Shown: in pieces, positions 36,399-47,130 of the stretch | How positions within the stretch are numbered: the first letter of the stretch is position 1 | Layout of the letters: every line of letters begins with the position of its first letter | Source: Mycocentrospora acerina | Taxonomy: Eukaryota; Ascomycota; Dothideomycetes; Pleosporales | Direction: 5' to 3' | NCBI GenBank assembly: GCA_022701365.1 | Contig: JAKUHH010000059.1 | Location: 168,261 to 232,260 of the forward strand | Length of the DNA stretch: 64,000 nt | Translations under genes and position numbers: made by a program | Notes under the pieces: generated by a model | Told to the model about the DNA's origin: nothing | Databases searched by the model: none | The model's input: the letters and a program-made list of their open reading frames with translations, nothing else

Positions 36399-36885
36399 GG
36401 CGGCGCCAATTGCTGAGATGGGCGTGGTCGAGGGTGTCCCCGCGGTGCGAGGGAGCACGGCGGATGTCGGGGGTTGGGCGCGGCAGTCCAATGGGGGGGC
36501 GGCAGCAGGGCAGAGGGCGGCGGCAGAGCCTGCGCGGCGGGCAGAGGGCTCCTGGCGGCGGCGTGGTGGGCGTGGTGGGCGTGGTGGTGGTCGTGGGACG
36601 GGCGACGGGCGACGGGACGGGGCAGCGAGGGCGGCTTGGGGTACATGTGCAAGGTAGTCCGTCACGATCACGGCCGCTGCCTCTCCCCCGCGACCCGAGC
36701 TTGGCGGGCGGCCGTCTGCTGTGCATCCACCACGCGTCTGCGGTGCATCTGCGGTGCATCGACTGCGCATCTACGCTGCATCCACCGTGCATCCACCGTG
36801 CATCCACCATGCATGAACAGCTGCAGCCACGGCTCATACAACAGCTCATACAACAGTAACACCAACACCAACACCAACACCAACC
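36399..36885. promoter_or_regulatory. Divergent promoter between BBC1 and RTR1
   Basis: 487 GC-rich bases between two start codons. It holds a short tandem repeat (next entry) and, just before the RTR1 ATG, duplicated CTCATACAACAG (36831-36854) and (CAACAC)n-like sequence (36860-36883). Confidence 0.5.
36721..36814. repeat. Tandem TGCATCCACCG-type repeat in promoter
   Basis: About seven imperfect 11-12 base units of the form TGCATC(C/T)(A/G)CCGT; the last three (from about 36777) are nearly perfect. They create repeated GCATGC/TGCATC motifs between the two promoters. Confidence 0.75.
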
Positions 36886-37881
36886 ATGCCGCCCAAGTCG
36901 ATTCTCAAAAAGACGGCTGTGCCCGCAGACGTCGACAACAACACCAACAACAACACCAAAAAACCCGTCAACGAGCGCCACCTCCAGGTCGCCCTGCACC
37001 ATGCCAACATCATCGAGCAGCGCAAGGCCGTCGAGGCCGAGGTGCTCGACTCCATCCTGGCCCTGATGGACTATCCCACCACGACTACTGCTACATCCAA
37101 CACTTCAGCTACCAATACTACTTCCAACACTACTTCCAACACTACTTCCAACACTACCACCACAGCGACTGCCGCCCGCCCCCGCCCCAGCGACGCCCTC
37201 TTTCTCCGCAACGCCCTGATCGCCTTCCAGCCCGCCGACTACGACTCGCTCATCGAAGAGCGCAACATTGCCGGCCGCTGCGGCTATGCCCTGTGTCCCC
37301 GCCCCAACCGCAGGGCCTCGTCCGCCGCCCGCAAGCACTTTGTCGACACGGCTGCCGGCCTCGAGATGGTCGACCGCAAGGTGCTCGAGATGTGGTGCTC
37401 CGACGACTGCGCAAGACGCGCCCTGTACGTCCGCGTCCAGCTGAGCGAGGAGCCCGCCTGGTTGCGCCAGGGCGGGTACGCCGACAACATTGAGCTCATG
37501 GTCGACAACGACGACGAGCACGCGGCCGCCCTGCCGCTGCGCCCAGCCCAGCGAGTTGCGTCGGCAGCCCCTGCACCCGACGGCAGCGCCGACGACGACA
37601 TGGCTGCTGCATGGTCAGCGCGCGAGGATGCCATGGCAGACCTGGCCGTCGAGCGCGGCGAGAAGCCAGGCCAGCTGCCCAAGGCAAACAAGGACCTGAT
37701 CCTGGCCCAGATTGCCGAACGAGCCACCGACGACGCCCCGCCCCAGCCCCCGTCGCTTCCTTCTCAGACCTCTGGCTCTACCATGGCCATTGAGGGCCAT
37801 GTTCCACGCATCGACCGGCTGGACTTGGATGACGATGATGATGATGATGCGCAGGACTGGGACAAGGCGTTGCCAGGGTGA
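36886..37881 (+). CDS. RTR1: RNA polymerase II CTD phosphatase RTR1/RPAP2 family
   Basis: Single exon, 331 residues. The zinc-finger core of RTR1 is clear: YDSLIEERNIAGRCGYALC (about 117-137) and EMWCSDDCARRALYVRVQLSEEPAW (about 169-195), providing the four cysteines (Cx4C and Cx3C) that hold zinc. HLQVALHHANIIEQRKAVEAEVLDSI (about 32-57) is the conserved first helix. RTR1 removes Ser5 phosphate from the polymerase tail during the early elongation step and helps polymerase assembly. Between helix and core is a Thr/Ser/Asn-rich insertion (about 63-95) built by a 12-bp coding repeat. The C-terminus has an acidic run of eight Asp. Yeast Rtr1 is shorter (about 226 residues). The ATG at 36886 begins MPPKSILKK and is close to the conserved part. 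Confidence 0.88.
   Translation: MPPKSILKKTAVPADVDNNTNNNTKKPVNERHLQVALHHANIIEQRKAVEAEVLDSILALMDYPTTTTATSNTSATNTTSNTTSNTTSNTTTTATAARPRPSDALFLRNALIAFQPADYDSLIEERNIAGRCGYALCPRPNRRASSAARKHFVDTAAGLEMVDRKVLEMWCSDDCARRALYVRVQLSEEPAWLRQGGYADNIELMVDNDDEHAAALPLRPAQRVASAAPAPDGSADDDMAAAWSAREDAMADLAVERGEKPGQLPKANKDLILAQIAERATDDAPPQPPSLPSQTSGSTMAIEGHVPRIDRLDLDDDDDDDAQDWDKALPG
37117..37155 (+). repeat. 12-bp tandem repeat inside RTR1
   Basis: About three ACTACTTCCAAC units plus flanking variants, coding Asn-Thr-Thr-Ser repeats; length is a multiple of three, so unit number can change without breaking the gene. Confidence 0.8.
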
Positions 37882-38615
37882 GAGGCTTGTCGAGCGGGGG
37901 GAGGAATATTGCACCGCCATGACCAGCATGATGACCATGACCATGACTAGTACGACTAGTAGTATGGCTTGTATGACTTTTATGACTACTAGATGCACTG
38001 CTCTGCCTCATATGCCAGTACCACGTCAGCACCATGTCAGCACCACTCCAGCGCTGTATGCACACACGGCATCGCCCAGCCTGGCTTTTGGTCAAACACC
38101 CTGAGATGGCTACATCACCCTGAAATGGCTGTGCAGGCACCAGAAAGGTCCAGACATGGCCTCGTGTATTGTAGAGAAAAGACGAAGCAGACCAATTAAA
38201 CTAGACTTTATTGTAATCACTATCAAAGTAAAGAAGAATAATCAAAATCCCACAACACCTTTTTGGATTATACAAAGCACTCGTCTATGCATTTTGTGTA
38301 TACAGTATCGTATACAAAGTACCCATCTATGCATGGTTTATATATATAGCACTCGTTCATGCACAGTGTAGTATATAGTATTGTATATATATAGTATTGT
38401 ATATAAAGTACTCGTCTATGTATAGTATAGTATATAGTATTGTGTATACAGTATTGTATACAAAGCACTCGTCCATGCACAGCATAGTATATAGTATTAT
38501 TGTATACAGCACACCGCGGAAGTCCGCTCTGCCGAACTTGTGCCGCGCCCTCGTCGAGATTTCTCGACAGCACCGCCCAAAACACCATTGACACCGACAC
38601 CGACGTCGCATCGCC
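37882..38615. other. Intergenic region RTR1 to MRP51
   Basis: Contains an ATGAC-rich stretch right after RTR1 (37917-37990), then the tandem array described next, then about 100 bases of GC-rich leader of MRP51. Confidence 0.45.
38273..38511. repeat. Imperfect tandem array of 35-57 bp units
   Basis: Five units begin near 38273, 38315, 38347, 38404 and 38460, each with AAAG(C/T)AC(T/C)CGTCTATGCA followed by a variable TAGTATATAGTATTGTATA tract. It lies upstream of MRP51 and is strongly AT-rich in a GC-balanced setting. Confidence 0.8.
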
Positions 38616-40343
38616 ATGGCCCTCCGCCGCCAGAGCCTGTCGCCCACGGCCAACCTGCTGCGCAACTCGCGCCTCTTCTCGCTGCCAACCCCCCTGCCGC
38701 GACCCCTCGTCGGCGAAACGTACGGCTCGGGCATCTCAAAGGCGTCGGACACGGCCACGCTGCCCTACCCCACCCACCAGGCCATTGCCACCACCAAGAG
38801 CTCCTTTGCCCGCGGCGACTGGGGCCTCAAGCGCCCGCTGCCCGCCCGCTCGCGCCTGCTGCAGACGAGCGACCCCGTGCTGCGCATCACCCAGCTCGAC
38901 ACCATCGAACATGTCACCGACTTCGAGTCCGCTGCCGATCACGTGCGCACGCGCCAGAAGTGGGCCGAGATGGGCGTGCCCATGATGAAGGGCATGACGC
39001 AGATGCGCGACTACGACCTGTCGGGCACGCCTCCCGCCGGCGCCTTTGAGCTGCGCGACGACACCACCTCGTACGACTCGGACCTGGGCCTGGACGAGGC
39101 GGGGCTCTATCTCAAGGCCTTGAAGGAGAGCAGCGCAAAGAACCTGGCCGAGTCCAGGAAGCACAGAGTCGCCGCCGCCGCCAGGATAAACAAGAAAACC
39201 CCCCAGCCCCCGGCTCCCTTTACCCCCTTTACCCCGCCATCCGTCGACGCCGCCGTCCACAACACTCGACGCTGGAAGCATGGCGGGCCCTGGCTGCCTG
39301 GCATCAGTGCCGCCGAGTTCTCCCAATACATTGGCACCGAAATCGCAAAGCGGCGCAAGGAGTTCAACGTCTTCCTCGACGAGTTTGTCAAGAATGAAAT
39401 CTACACCACCCGCCGCCTCGCCGCCTCAAAGTCGGGCGCAACCCCACCCATGGATCTCGCCGAGGCAGAAAAGTGGCACGTACAGCAAGAAAAGGAGTGG
39501 GCCAACATTTCCAGCGCCGACATCCGCGCCGGCATCAAGGCCCTGCGCAAAGAGACGGCAGCCAACCCCCTCGGTTCCCGGCTCGTCACAAAGCTCATCT
39601 TGCCATTCCTGCGCCTGCCCACCATCAGGTTCAAGTACAAGGCCTATGCAGAAGACGCCTCCAACCGCGACATTGACCAGTATCAATTCGACCAGGAAAC
39701 CGCGCCTCTGTCCACCCACCCATCCGCAGGTCTCGGCTACCTCCGCACCAAATCCTACATTGCCAACCACCCCATCCTCGGCCCACAATCCTCCCCCTCC
39801 CCAGTCGCCTCCCGCGTCATCCAAGCACGCACAACATCCGGCTTCAAGGAAGTCTACGCCCGTCTGGGTGTGGCCGGCTTCGTCGCCAACGACCAATTCC
39901 GCAGCACCGACACGTCCAGCGCAAGCCGTGCCAACATTAGCAACGCACGGGACGTCGAGACCATTGACCTCGACACTCCCGGCGGCAAAAAGGTTCTCGT
40001 CCAACCCATGTTCGGCTCCGTCTCAAACGACGGCAGAATTCACATTAAGCTCAAGCGCTCCACGGGCCCGGAAATCCAGGTCGCAAGAGGCGAGCTGGAC
40101 GACAAGCCGCCCGTGCGAGACAACTTTGACAGCGATCCTTTAAAAGGCTTGGGTAGCATGGGGAGGAGTGGTGTTGAGCAACTAGATGCCCTGAGTCGCG
40201 CGGGCGGCAAGAAGAATGTGGCCGGCACCGAGTTGGGCGAGCAAAGTGCAAGCGCTCAACAATTGACCTCCTTTTTGGACGCCATGAAGAAGACGGAAGA
40301 AGAAAAGCTACCCGTTTACCCTGGCGAGTCCACAACAAGATAG
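38616..40343 (+). CDS. MRP51: Mitochondrial small-subunit ribosomal protein MRP51 (mS51/bS1m-type)
   Basis: Single exon, 575 residues. The N-terminus LRNSRLFSLPTPLPRPLVGETYGSGISKASDTATLPYP is the characteristic Mrp51 start, preceded by a basic leader suited to mitochondrial import. WGLKRPLPARS, PVLRITQLDTIEHVTDFESAADH and QKWAEMG follow as in other fungal members. The middle (about 225-355) is helical. The C-terminal 120 residues are less conserved. Yeast Mrp51 (344 residues) is a component of the mitochondrial small subunit that acts with the 5' leaders of mitochondrial mRNAs; this filamentous-fungus form is longer, as expected. The ATG is the first in frame and has a C-rich context. Nothing broken is seen. 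Confidence 0.86.
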   Translation: MALRRQSLSPTANLLRNSRLFSLPTPLPRPLVGETYGSGISKASDTATLPYPTHQAIATTKSSFARGDWGLKRPLPARSRLLQTSDPVLRITQLDTIEHVTDFESAADHVRTRQKWAEMGVPMMKGMTQMRDYDLSGTPPAGAFELRDDTTSYDSDLGLDEAGLYLKALKESSAKNLAESRKHRVAAAARINKKTPQPPAPFTPFTPPSVDAAVHNTRRWKHGGPWLPGISAAEFSQYIGTEIAKRRKEFNVFLDEFVKNEIYTTRRLAASKSGATPPMDLAEAEKWHVQQEKEWANISSADIRAGIKALRKETAANPLGSRLVTKLILPFLRLPTIRFKYKAYAEDASNRDIDQYQFDQETAPLSTHPSAGLGYLRTKSYIANHPILGPQSSPSPVASRVIQARTTSGFKEVYARLGVAGFVANDQFRSTDTSSASRANISNARDVETIDLDTPGGKKVLVQPMFGSVSNDGRIHIKLKRSTGPEIQVARGELDDKPPVRDNFDSDPLKGLGSMGRSGVEQLDALSRAGGKKNVAGTELGEQSASAQQLTSFLDAMKKTEEEKLPVYPGESTTR

Positions 40344-40423
40344 TAGAGACGAGGATATTTACTGAAGATGGAATAAATGTAGAATGAATTTGTACATTAC
40401 ATGTATATTGTTTGCATAACAAA

Positions 40424-40670
40424 CGTGTGTGTGTTTGTGTGTGTTTGTATTTGTGTTTGTATTTGTGTGTATGTTTGTGTGTGTGTGTGTGTGTTTGTGT
40501 GAGTGAGTGAGTGAGTGAGTGAGTGAGTGAGTGAGTGAGTGAGTGAGTGAGTGAGTGAGTGAGTGAGTGAGTGCTTGTGAGTGAGTGAGTATGTTTGTGT
40601 ATTTGTATTTGTTTGTTTGTGAGTGAGTATGTTTGTGTATTTGTATTTGTGTGTGAGTAAGTGAGTGAGT
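40424..40670. repeat. TG/GAGT microsatellite tract
   Basis: TGTGTTTG-type repeat (40424-40499) leading into about eighteen GAGT units (40500-40572) and decayed copies to 40670, just after the MRP51 stop. Smaller GAGT runs recur at 40738-40756. Confidence 0.95.
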
Positions 40671-41434
40671 GGGTAAAAAAATTAAGTGAGTGTGTAGGTA
40701 CATGACAATGTAAATGAGCAATTAGACGAGGGACAAAGTAAGTGAGTGAGTGAGTGACTAATAAAGTAAACGTGTAGGTATACGACTAATCTTGTCACAC
40801 AGCCTGCCTATTCACATTTCTTCAGCTGGACCAATATCCTTTGCAAAAGCTCGGGATAAGATTAGGCAGTGATGGGTGAGAACAACGCCTATAGTGGATA
40901 CGTTCGGCATGGGTGGCGGAAGAGCGTGACTTCTTTTTTTTATGGATACCAACACCTTTTCATTTGACATGAAGTGGTCTGTGTGTATATGCACGAATGA
41001 CTGGTGGCCACCTTCATGTCTTGAATGCCTGATGGATGCTTCCATGTATTGGAAAGCCCAATGTACGGTCTGTCGGTTGCGCGTATCGCGTCGAGATGGA
41101 TGCCGATACAGCGATTGGGTGGAAACTTGGTAATCTCAAACTTGGAATGTGACTTTGAACATGTCAAAGTGACGAGACTGGCTGATGACAACATCTTACT
41201 CTGTATGTAACGCTCGTTTGGGCACAAAAACTATCAAATGTACATGTATGAATGCCTGGCTTCCACGCCTGATATTTAGCCACTGTTGAACATGTCATGC
41301 TCGCATATCTATCCCAAATAAATATCCCATCAAACTGGATCCTTGCACACTAAACCGAAATGGATTCGCCATTCCACATGGTGTTTTCAAACGCAAAGTC
41401 CGGCTTGAATCCTCAGTCATCACTGCCCAACCGC

Positions 41435-41480
41435 ACTACACCACAACATACCACACCACCACACCACACCACACCACAAC
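41435..41480. repeat. (CCACA)n microsatellite
   Basis: Tandem CCACA/CCACC units in non-coding sequence. Confidence 0.85.
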
Positions 41481-41953
41481 CTCGGATATGGAACATGGCC
41501 ACCAGAGAGGAACATCACCAAGCTTGCTGACATGTACAGCCACTACATAACATGGGGTTTCAGCTACCATGGTACCTTGACATGTTGATGCCTGGAAACG
41601 GGTGGAGTCGTCGGATGTACTCTTCGACTCGAGGCGCATGTTTTTCCACATGTGCATTGACGTTGCTGACGAAAACTTTTTCATCCACATCCAAAATACA
41701 GATTTTGGCCCGAGGCTGCTTGAGACGGGCGGAGGTGTAGTGTTGCGACCTCCGTTTAGTGGCTGTGTGGCTGTGCGTTTGATCCTCTGAGATTTGCACG
41801 TGGCGGTCAGTGAATCTTCAAATCCCGAGTTTGCTTTGGTGAAGGATTGCGACTATTATTGGAAATTCTGATTCAGTAGCATTGTACGGATCCATGGTGA
41901 TATCGCATGTCTGCTTCTCCTTCCCATGTTGGATGAAGCAAAAGTCAACCCTT

Positions 41954-41988
41954 CCTCTCCCTCTCCCTCTCCCTCTCCCTCTCCCCTT
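41954..41988. repeat. (CTCTCC)n microsatellite
   Basis: About five to six perfect hexamer units of CTCCCT type. Confidence 0.9.
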
Positions 41989-44229
41989 TGATGTAGAAAC
42001 ACGACAATTGCAAGAAACACATAAGTTTCGAAAACCGAGCCACCAAACCAATCATAGGTTTTAATGATCCTACTCCTGATTTCCTTTGCAACAATGCATA
42101 GGCTGCGCGCCAATGGAATTTCCAAGTTGTGGCTGCTTACCCTGCGGCGCAGCAATCCATAGCATCCTCAACGCACCCCTTGTCCGCATTGCAATCGCTG
42201 GCAGAATCGAAGAGCGGTGTCTCACAGTGATGGCCGAGCAATCTCACATCTACGACCCCAATCGGTGCGGAAACAGGTGGATTGGCCCCCACATCCGCGG
42301 CCGCCATCTGCACTGGGGGGACTGTTGGGCGGCGAGGCTGAGCGCTCCAGCGCGAATTGATCAATTGACTGGCCGGGTGGGACGGAGCGACTAACCCATA
42401 TCCCCGGCTTCAAACGTCAAGAGCGTTCGTGTGGCTACTATCGACGTTGAGGCTAAAGCCGGAGTGTTGCAAACAGTCAAGGATGAGGCTGGTTGCGATG
42501 CTTGCGGTGCTTGCGAGTCGTCCAGAGTGTCCAGGATTGCCTTGAATGCAGCGCCATACAAGACGCAATACAACGGAGCACAAGGAAGGCGCCGGCACTC
42601 GCTTCCAATGCTCCATGGCGGATTGCAAACACCTCGTGCGCAAGCCGTTGTATGACTCTGGACTGGACTGGGCAACCTGATCGCTCAAGGCAGCGACGCG
42701 GCAGTGCTCACGCGACAACAGCCGCTCGCCACCGTGATGCCAACCCAGCCCAGGACACACAGGCAGCACACGTCTCAAACGACGAGCAGGGCGTTTTTCT
42801 CGCACAATCGGTAGACCTACGCGGTAACATGGTGCTCGTGGTGCTGAGAAACCTGCAAGGTGTTTGTCCGAGACCGTCCAGGGTGGCTGGCTTTTGCCAA
42901 ATGACGCTCGCGGGATCACCCCTAGCGCCCGCAGCATGTACGAGCCCCACAGCGAATCGAGAGCTCGAGCGGACCTTCACCCACACACCTCCCCTTTGAC
43001 CCCAAATGCAATATAGGCCGAGCATTGGGCGCCGATCAGCAAATCGCCAGCTTTTGGTGCCTGGCATGCCTGGTGCGTCGTGCGCAAACGTAGGCGTCCT
43101 GACGACGGGGAAATTGGACTGCTCAGCCCTCTCGCCATCAATGAGCCGTCGGTTGGCTGCGTGTAGAGAGTGCTGCTCTTTCTCCCATCACCACCAGTGA
43201 CATTGCCAACAAGCTACAGCGTTGCGCAAACCAAGTTTTTCCTGTTGCAATCTAGCAAGCACTCAAACAGCCCGCCGGCTTTTCCAAAAATTTCTCCTGG
43301 CAGGGTGTGCTCGAGCGCCGGAAGCTCACGCTCGTGATTGCGGCCCATCAAGCCTGAGACATCCTCGCGGCCTGCCGAGACCTCAAGCCATCAGACTCGA
43401 CGACTCGATTCTTTTCGTTTCCATTCCTTTTCTTTCCTAATGACACCATCTTTTCGCGCCCTCTCTTTCTCCTTGCCTTCCAAACAGGGTGCACAAGTGC
43501 GCATCGGTCGGAGCAGGTTCGCAGGACCCAATCCACCGTGCTGTGGCTGAGGGCTGTGCAATTCACCGTTGTGTACCTAAAAGGGGAAGACGTTTTTACG
43601 CCCGGCCTCCGTTCATGCATTCCTGTATCCATTGCTGCGGCCTGGCACCTCGCTTTTTCCTGCAGGCGCCGATTCTTTCTGCTTGTCAGTAATATCTCCC
43701 TGGACAAATTTCTCGCGCGTTCATTTCAGGCTACAATCAGCGCCACACCCTACTTAAACCTCGTTCCGCCCAGTAGGGCTGCAACTTGTTTTTTGGTGTT
43801 ACAAGCTCCCAGAGTCCACGTCTTCTGAACATATCCCTTATTCCGCCTCCCAAGTAGTCTTTGGCTTATTCTATCCCCCAATCGACAAAACTCCCTTGGT
43901 CGACAACCACATTCCTACCGTCTTGGATTTGTCCTTGTTTGGCCATCGTCAACCACTCCTACTTTTTGTACCTCTTCACCTTGAACAACATCACTGTTGC
44001 ATCCTGTTGGAGCATCAACATACCCGAGCACGTGTGTCGGCCGACCCGGCTTTGATCCATAGCTACACCCTGTCGGCCTTTCCCGCAGTACATGTCTCCT
44101 CGGATACTCTGACTCACATCAACATCACAGCTTCCGGTTATTTCCGCTCACCTGTTTTGGACTCAAGACTAAAGAACCATTCATCGTTAGGTCGGAAACT
44201 CATCCCCGCCTTTATCGGATTTTGACACA

Positions 44230-46377
44230 ATGTGTCGAGTCGACGAGCGGGTCTATATTGGCGCTGATGGCCACCGTCAGAGATTTGAGGATGCATATCC
44301 TTGTGATAAAGCTCAGCGCGGAAGACTTTGTCCAAAAGTAAAGAGGAGAACGACCGAGTATTGGCCAAAGAAAGCAACAGCCTCTCGTGTAGACACTTCG
44401 TCCCCAGCTTCGAACAACCCTCCTACCCCAACCAGCTCTGGGACATATCATGTTAAGCCTCGTCGACCGTCTACTTCCGGTGGTCGTCCATCGACACGAG
44501 ATGGGCCAAAGGCACTCAAGCCAGAAATCGTCATCAGTTTTGGAACCAAGAAGGAAGACGGGAAGACCAGGCCTTCTGTATCTGTCTCGACAAAGTCGCA
44601 CAAACGCTCATCCAAGGACGCAAGCTACTTTGCATCTAATGAGTTTGCCATTGAATCGCCTGAATCAGATGCGCCGCATATAATCCGGACCGGCTTCCCG
44701 GAAAAATCCCTGCCATCAGCAGGCACGACGTTTGGCCAGTCTGACGGGTTCATGACGACCCCAGATTATCTCCAAGGCCTTCATCATCGTCCGAAACCAT
44801 CAACTTCATCTCATGCTAGCTCTAGCCAAACACCTTCGCTCTATGTGACCTCAGATCCCGACTACGATTCGCCAACAAGCCATAGGCCAACAAAACATCT
44901 TCCAACTACAGTGCATAACCCACCTTCTGGCAACTCTCAGCCACTGCAGACAACACATCATCCTCGAACCGGCATTCCGTCAAATGTCTATCGTACTGCA
45001 GTTGTTACACCACAGGGGTTTACTAACAACCCTTTTCCTTCGGATGATCTGTATTCTATGGAATTTCCCGATAATGTTGATCGTTTGCCTTCCTCCCATA
45101 CTAAACCTGGAGTACCAGAGAAGCAACTCAAGAGTATGGACCGCGAACAAAAGCGTAAGGAGAAGGATGGAAATCGCCGACGTCAAGAAGACATTGATCG
45201 CGAAATGGCCGAACAGTACTCGCGAGAGGACAACGCTAGACAAGTCCAGATGGAGCTGGGCCGAGCTCACGCAAGAGCTCAGGAGAGAGCAGAAAACAAA
45301 TTTGCGGAGCAGGAGAAAACACGGGCTGAAGAGAGAGACAAGGCTCGACGACAGAAGGAAAAAGAGCGTGACGAACAGGATAGAAGAGATCGTAAAAAGA
45401 AGAAGGAGCGGGAAGAGCAAGACGAAAAAGACAGATTGAAGGTAAAAGAGCGCGAAGAGCAGGACAAGAAAGCACGAAAGAGAGAGAAATCAAAGCCACC
45501 GACCAATGATTTCACAGCGAAGCGACCAGGTCAGTCGCGTAGAGTGTCCATGACTCAAGCTCAGAGCGCAGAGCAACGTCGTCTTCTTGCTGCTGAAGAG
45601 TTACACATGCGAGGTGAGCGGGAGGCGGCAGAAGCCCGCGAGAGACAAGAAGCGAATGCCGCTCTTTATCAGCAACAACAGACATCGGACTACTTTAGCC
45701 ATCGTAGTGGTGATCGAGGTTTCGCCGACAACCCTTCCAACAATGCCCGTCGCGATTCGATGGCTCGTCAAGGTGGCGTCCCCGCCCTTGCTCCACAAAC
45801 AACACCGGCCAGATTGAACAGTAATCGTCGCGCCAGCGTCATTCAACCAGACCTACCAGCTCTCAACACCCAAGCAGCTACAAACTACTCCGCCCGAGGT
45901 CTACCCAGCGCGCGTCAACATCCTCCACCTCCTCTGTCGTTCGCCACTGGCTTCCACCAAGACCAATCCCGTCCTCCTTCCGCACGTCGGCCTTCATACG
46001 CGCAGGAAAGCCAGAATCACTCCTCTTACTTCAAAGAGAATCCATTCACTGCTACTCCTACTCGGGGTGCTGGGTTCGCCGTCGATGAGACTTTCGGGCA
46101 ACCACCATCCGCCTTCCCGCCACCTCTACTCTCACCATCAGCAGTAACCCACGATCCTTGGGACGTACGCACTATGAATGAGTCACTTCCCAGCACCCGC
46201 CAGCCTCCTGTTGGTCGAAACACTCTACAGCGTCGCGGGGAGGATGTAATTAGTCGTGCTGCTGTACCCAACCGCGTACACCCGGGCAGACCTGGTGGCT
46301 ATGAGGATACCTACGCGCTCGCTTCTGACAGCGAGGACGATGACATTGCCATGTACAAGTATACAAGGCGGGCTTAA
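44230..46377 (+). CDS. Conserved fungal protein with long charged coiled coil, function unknown
   Basis: Single exon, 715 residues. The first 50 residues (MCRVDERVYIGADGHRQRFEDAYPC then RGRLCPKVKRRTTEYWPKK) contain three cysteines and a basic stretch and look like the conserved head of a fungal family that I recall only as uncharacterised. Residues 50-300 are Ser/Thr/Pro-rich with phosphorylation-like sites. Residues about 303-422 are an almost uninterrupted Glu/Lys/Arg coiled coil. The remainder is low complexity and ends with an acidic SDSEDDDIAMYKYTRRA that also looks conserved. No membrane helix or signal peptide. A scaffold or nuclear/cytoskeletal role is possible but not shown. The start lies at the beginning of the conserved head and follows a stop-bounded leader. 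Confidence 0.87.
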   Translation: MCRVDERVYIGADGHRQRFEDAYPCDKAQRGRLCPKVKRRTTEYWPKKATASRVDTSSPASNNPPTPTSSGTYHVKPRRPSTSGGRPSTRDGPKALKPEIVISFGTKKEDGKTRPSVSVSTKSHKRSSKDASYFASNEFAIESPESDAPHIIRTGFPEKSLPSAGTTFGQSDGFMTTPDYLQGLHHRPKPSTSSHASSSQTPSLYVTSDPDYDSPTSHRPTKHLPTTVHNPPSGNSQPLQTTHHPRTGIPSNVYRTAVVTPQGFTNNPFPSDDLYSMEFPDNVDRLPSSHTKPGVPEKQLKSMDREQKRKEKDGNRRRQEDIDREMAEQYSREDNARQVQMELGRAHARAQERAENKFAEQEKTRAEERDKARRQKEKERDEQDRRDRKKKKEREEQDEKDRLKVKEREEQDKKARKREKSKPPTNDFTAKRPGQSRRVSMTQAQSAEQRRLLAAEELHMRGEREAAEARERQEANAALYQQQQTSDYFSHRSGDRGFADNPSNNARRDSMARQGGVPALAPQTTPARLNSNRRASVIQPDLPALNTQAATNYSARGLPSARQHPPPPLSFATGFHQDQSRPPSARRPSYAQESQNHSSYFKENPFTATPTRGAGFAVDETFGQPPSAFPPPLLSPSAVTHDPWDVRTMNESLPSTRQPPVGRNTLQRRGEDVISRAAVPNRVHPGRPGGYEDTYALASDSEDDDIAMYKYTRRA

Positions 46378-47130
46378 TTTAGCTTGTTTCTCCTCCACAT
46401 TTCTTCCAAATGTCTCGTACTTTCCTGTTTTGATCATTAAAACCCACTTGGCACTGTAAACACCCTGTTGACTCATGTTCGTTTTCTGTTATGACCTAAT
46501 ACCCCTCTATGTAAAATGCTATTGTACTACGATTTTTTTATTTTATTGAGCACTTCAACAGGAGCCCTATTCAAAGTATGTATAATTGCATCCGTAAATC
46601 ACTCGACATTCCCACTTGAGACTTGAGACATGATAATCCTTGTTAAAGAAAGTACAACCTGTCGTCCTCAAAATGATTCTCTCCGCCTATATAAATAGAA
46701 AGGGGTGTGAGTGGTTACTGAGAAGACTGTGCGTCAGACGTGCATGAGCATCTAGGTGCATGATCCACCCATCAGGATAGGTTCGGTGCATGAGTGTCGT
46801 TTCATTGAGACTTGGCGGAGTCTGAAAGTATTGATGTAACAATAGCATGACCTATCCCGCGTAGTTTGACCTGGAGGAGAAGGCGTGGAGATGATATAGA
46901 ATAACTGACTTGAACAGCGTTACAGAAAGTTTAAGAATCTAGGATTAAATGTTGCTTCGTTAGCATCGACAAAGACATGCCTACCAGTCAGCATTATAGC
47001 TCGAAAAGTGTGGCCCTTACCCAGACGTCAATGACGTCTGCACTTCTATTCCATCAAGTAAATGGCTCTCTAATCACGAAGTTGTACTTTCCAATCTCCA
47101 CATCACATCTCTGTAGCCAGGATTCTTCAG
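46378..47130. other. Intergenic region before MFS relic
   Basis: 750 bases, increasingly AT-rich, no coding frame. If the upstream half of the MFS gene ever lay here it is no longer readable. Confidence 0.4.

Larger units (their letters stand above)
40344..44229. other. Long gene-free stretch with microsatellites
   Basis: 3.9 kb without a convincing gene, although base composition from about 42100 to 44200 is balanced, unlike the AT-rich blocks. Frames of 120-175 codons at 42410-43070 on both strands overlap each other and have no family features. The last 1.1 kb is rich in CT tracts and may be a long leader or promoter of the next gene. Confidence 0.45.

Noticed and set aside
36268..37493. 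Large overlapping frames on both strands over the BBC1/RTR1 promoter and RTR1 start
   Set aside because: Created by tandem repeats and GC-rich codons; real genes explain the conserved parts.
42410..43067. Frames of 119-175 codons on both strands
   Set aside because: Overlap each other, use non-ATG starts in part, no conserved motif; kept as gene-free.
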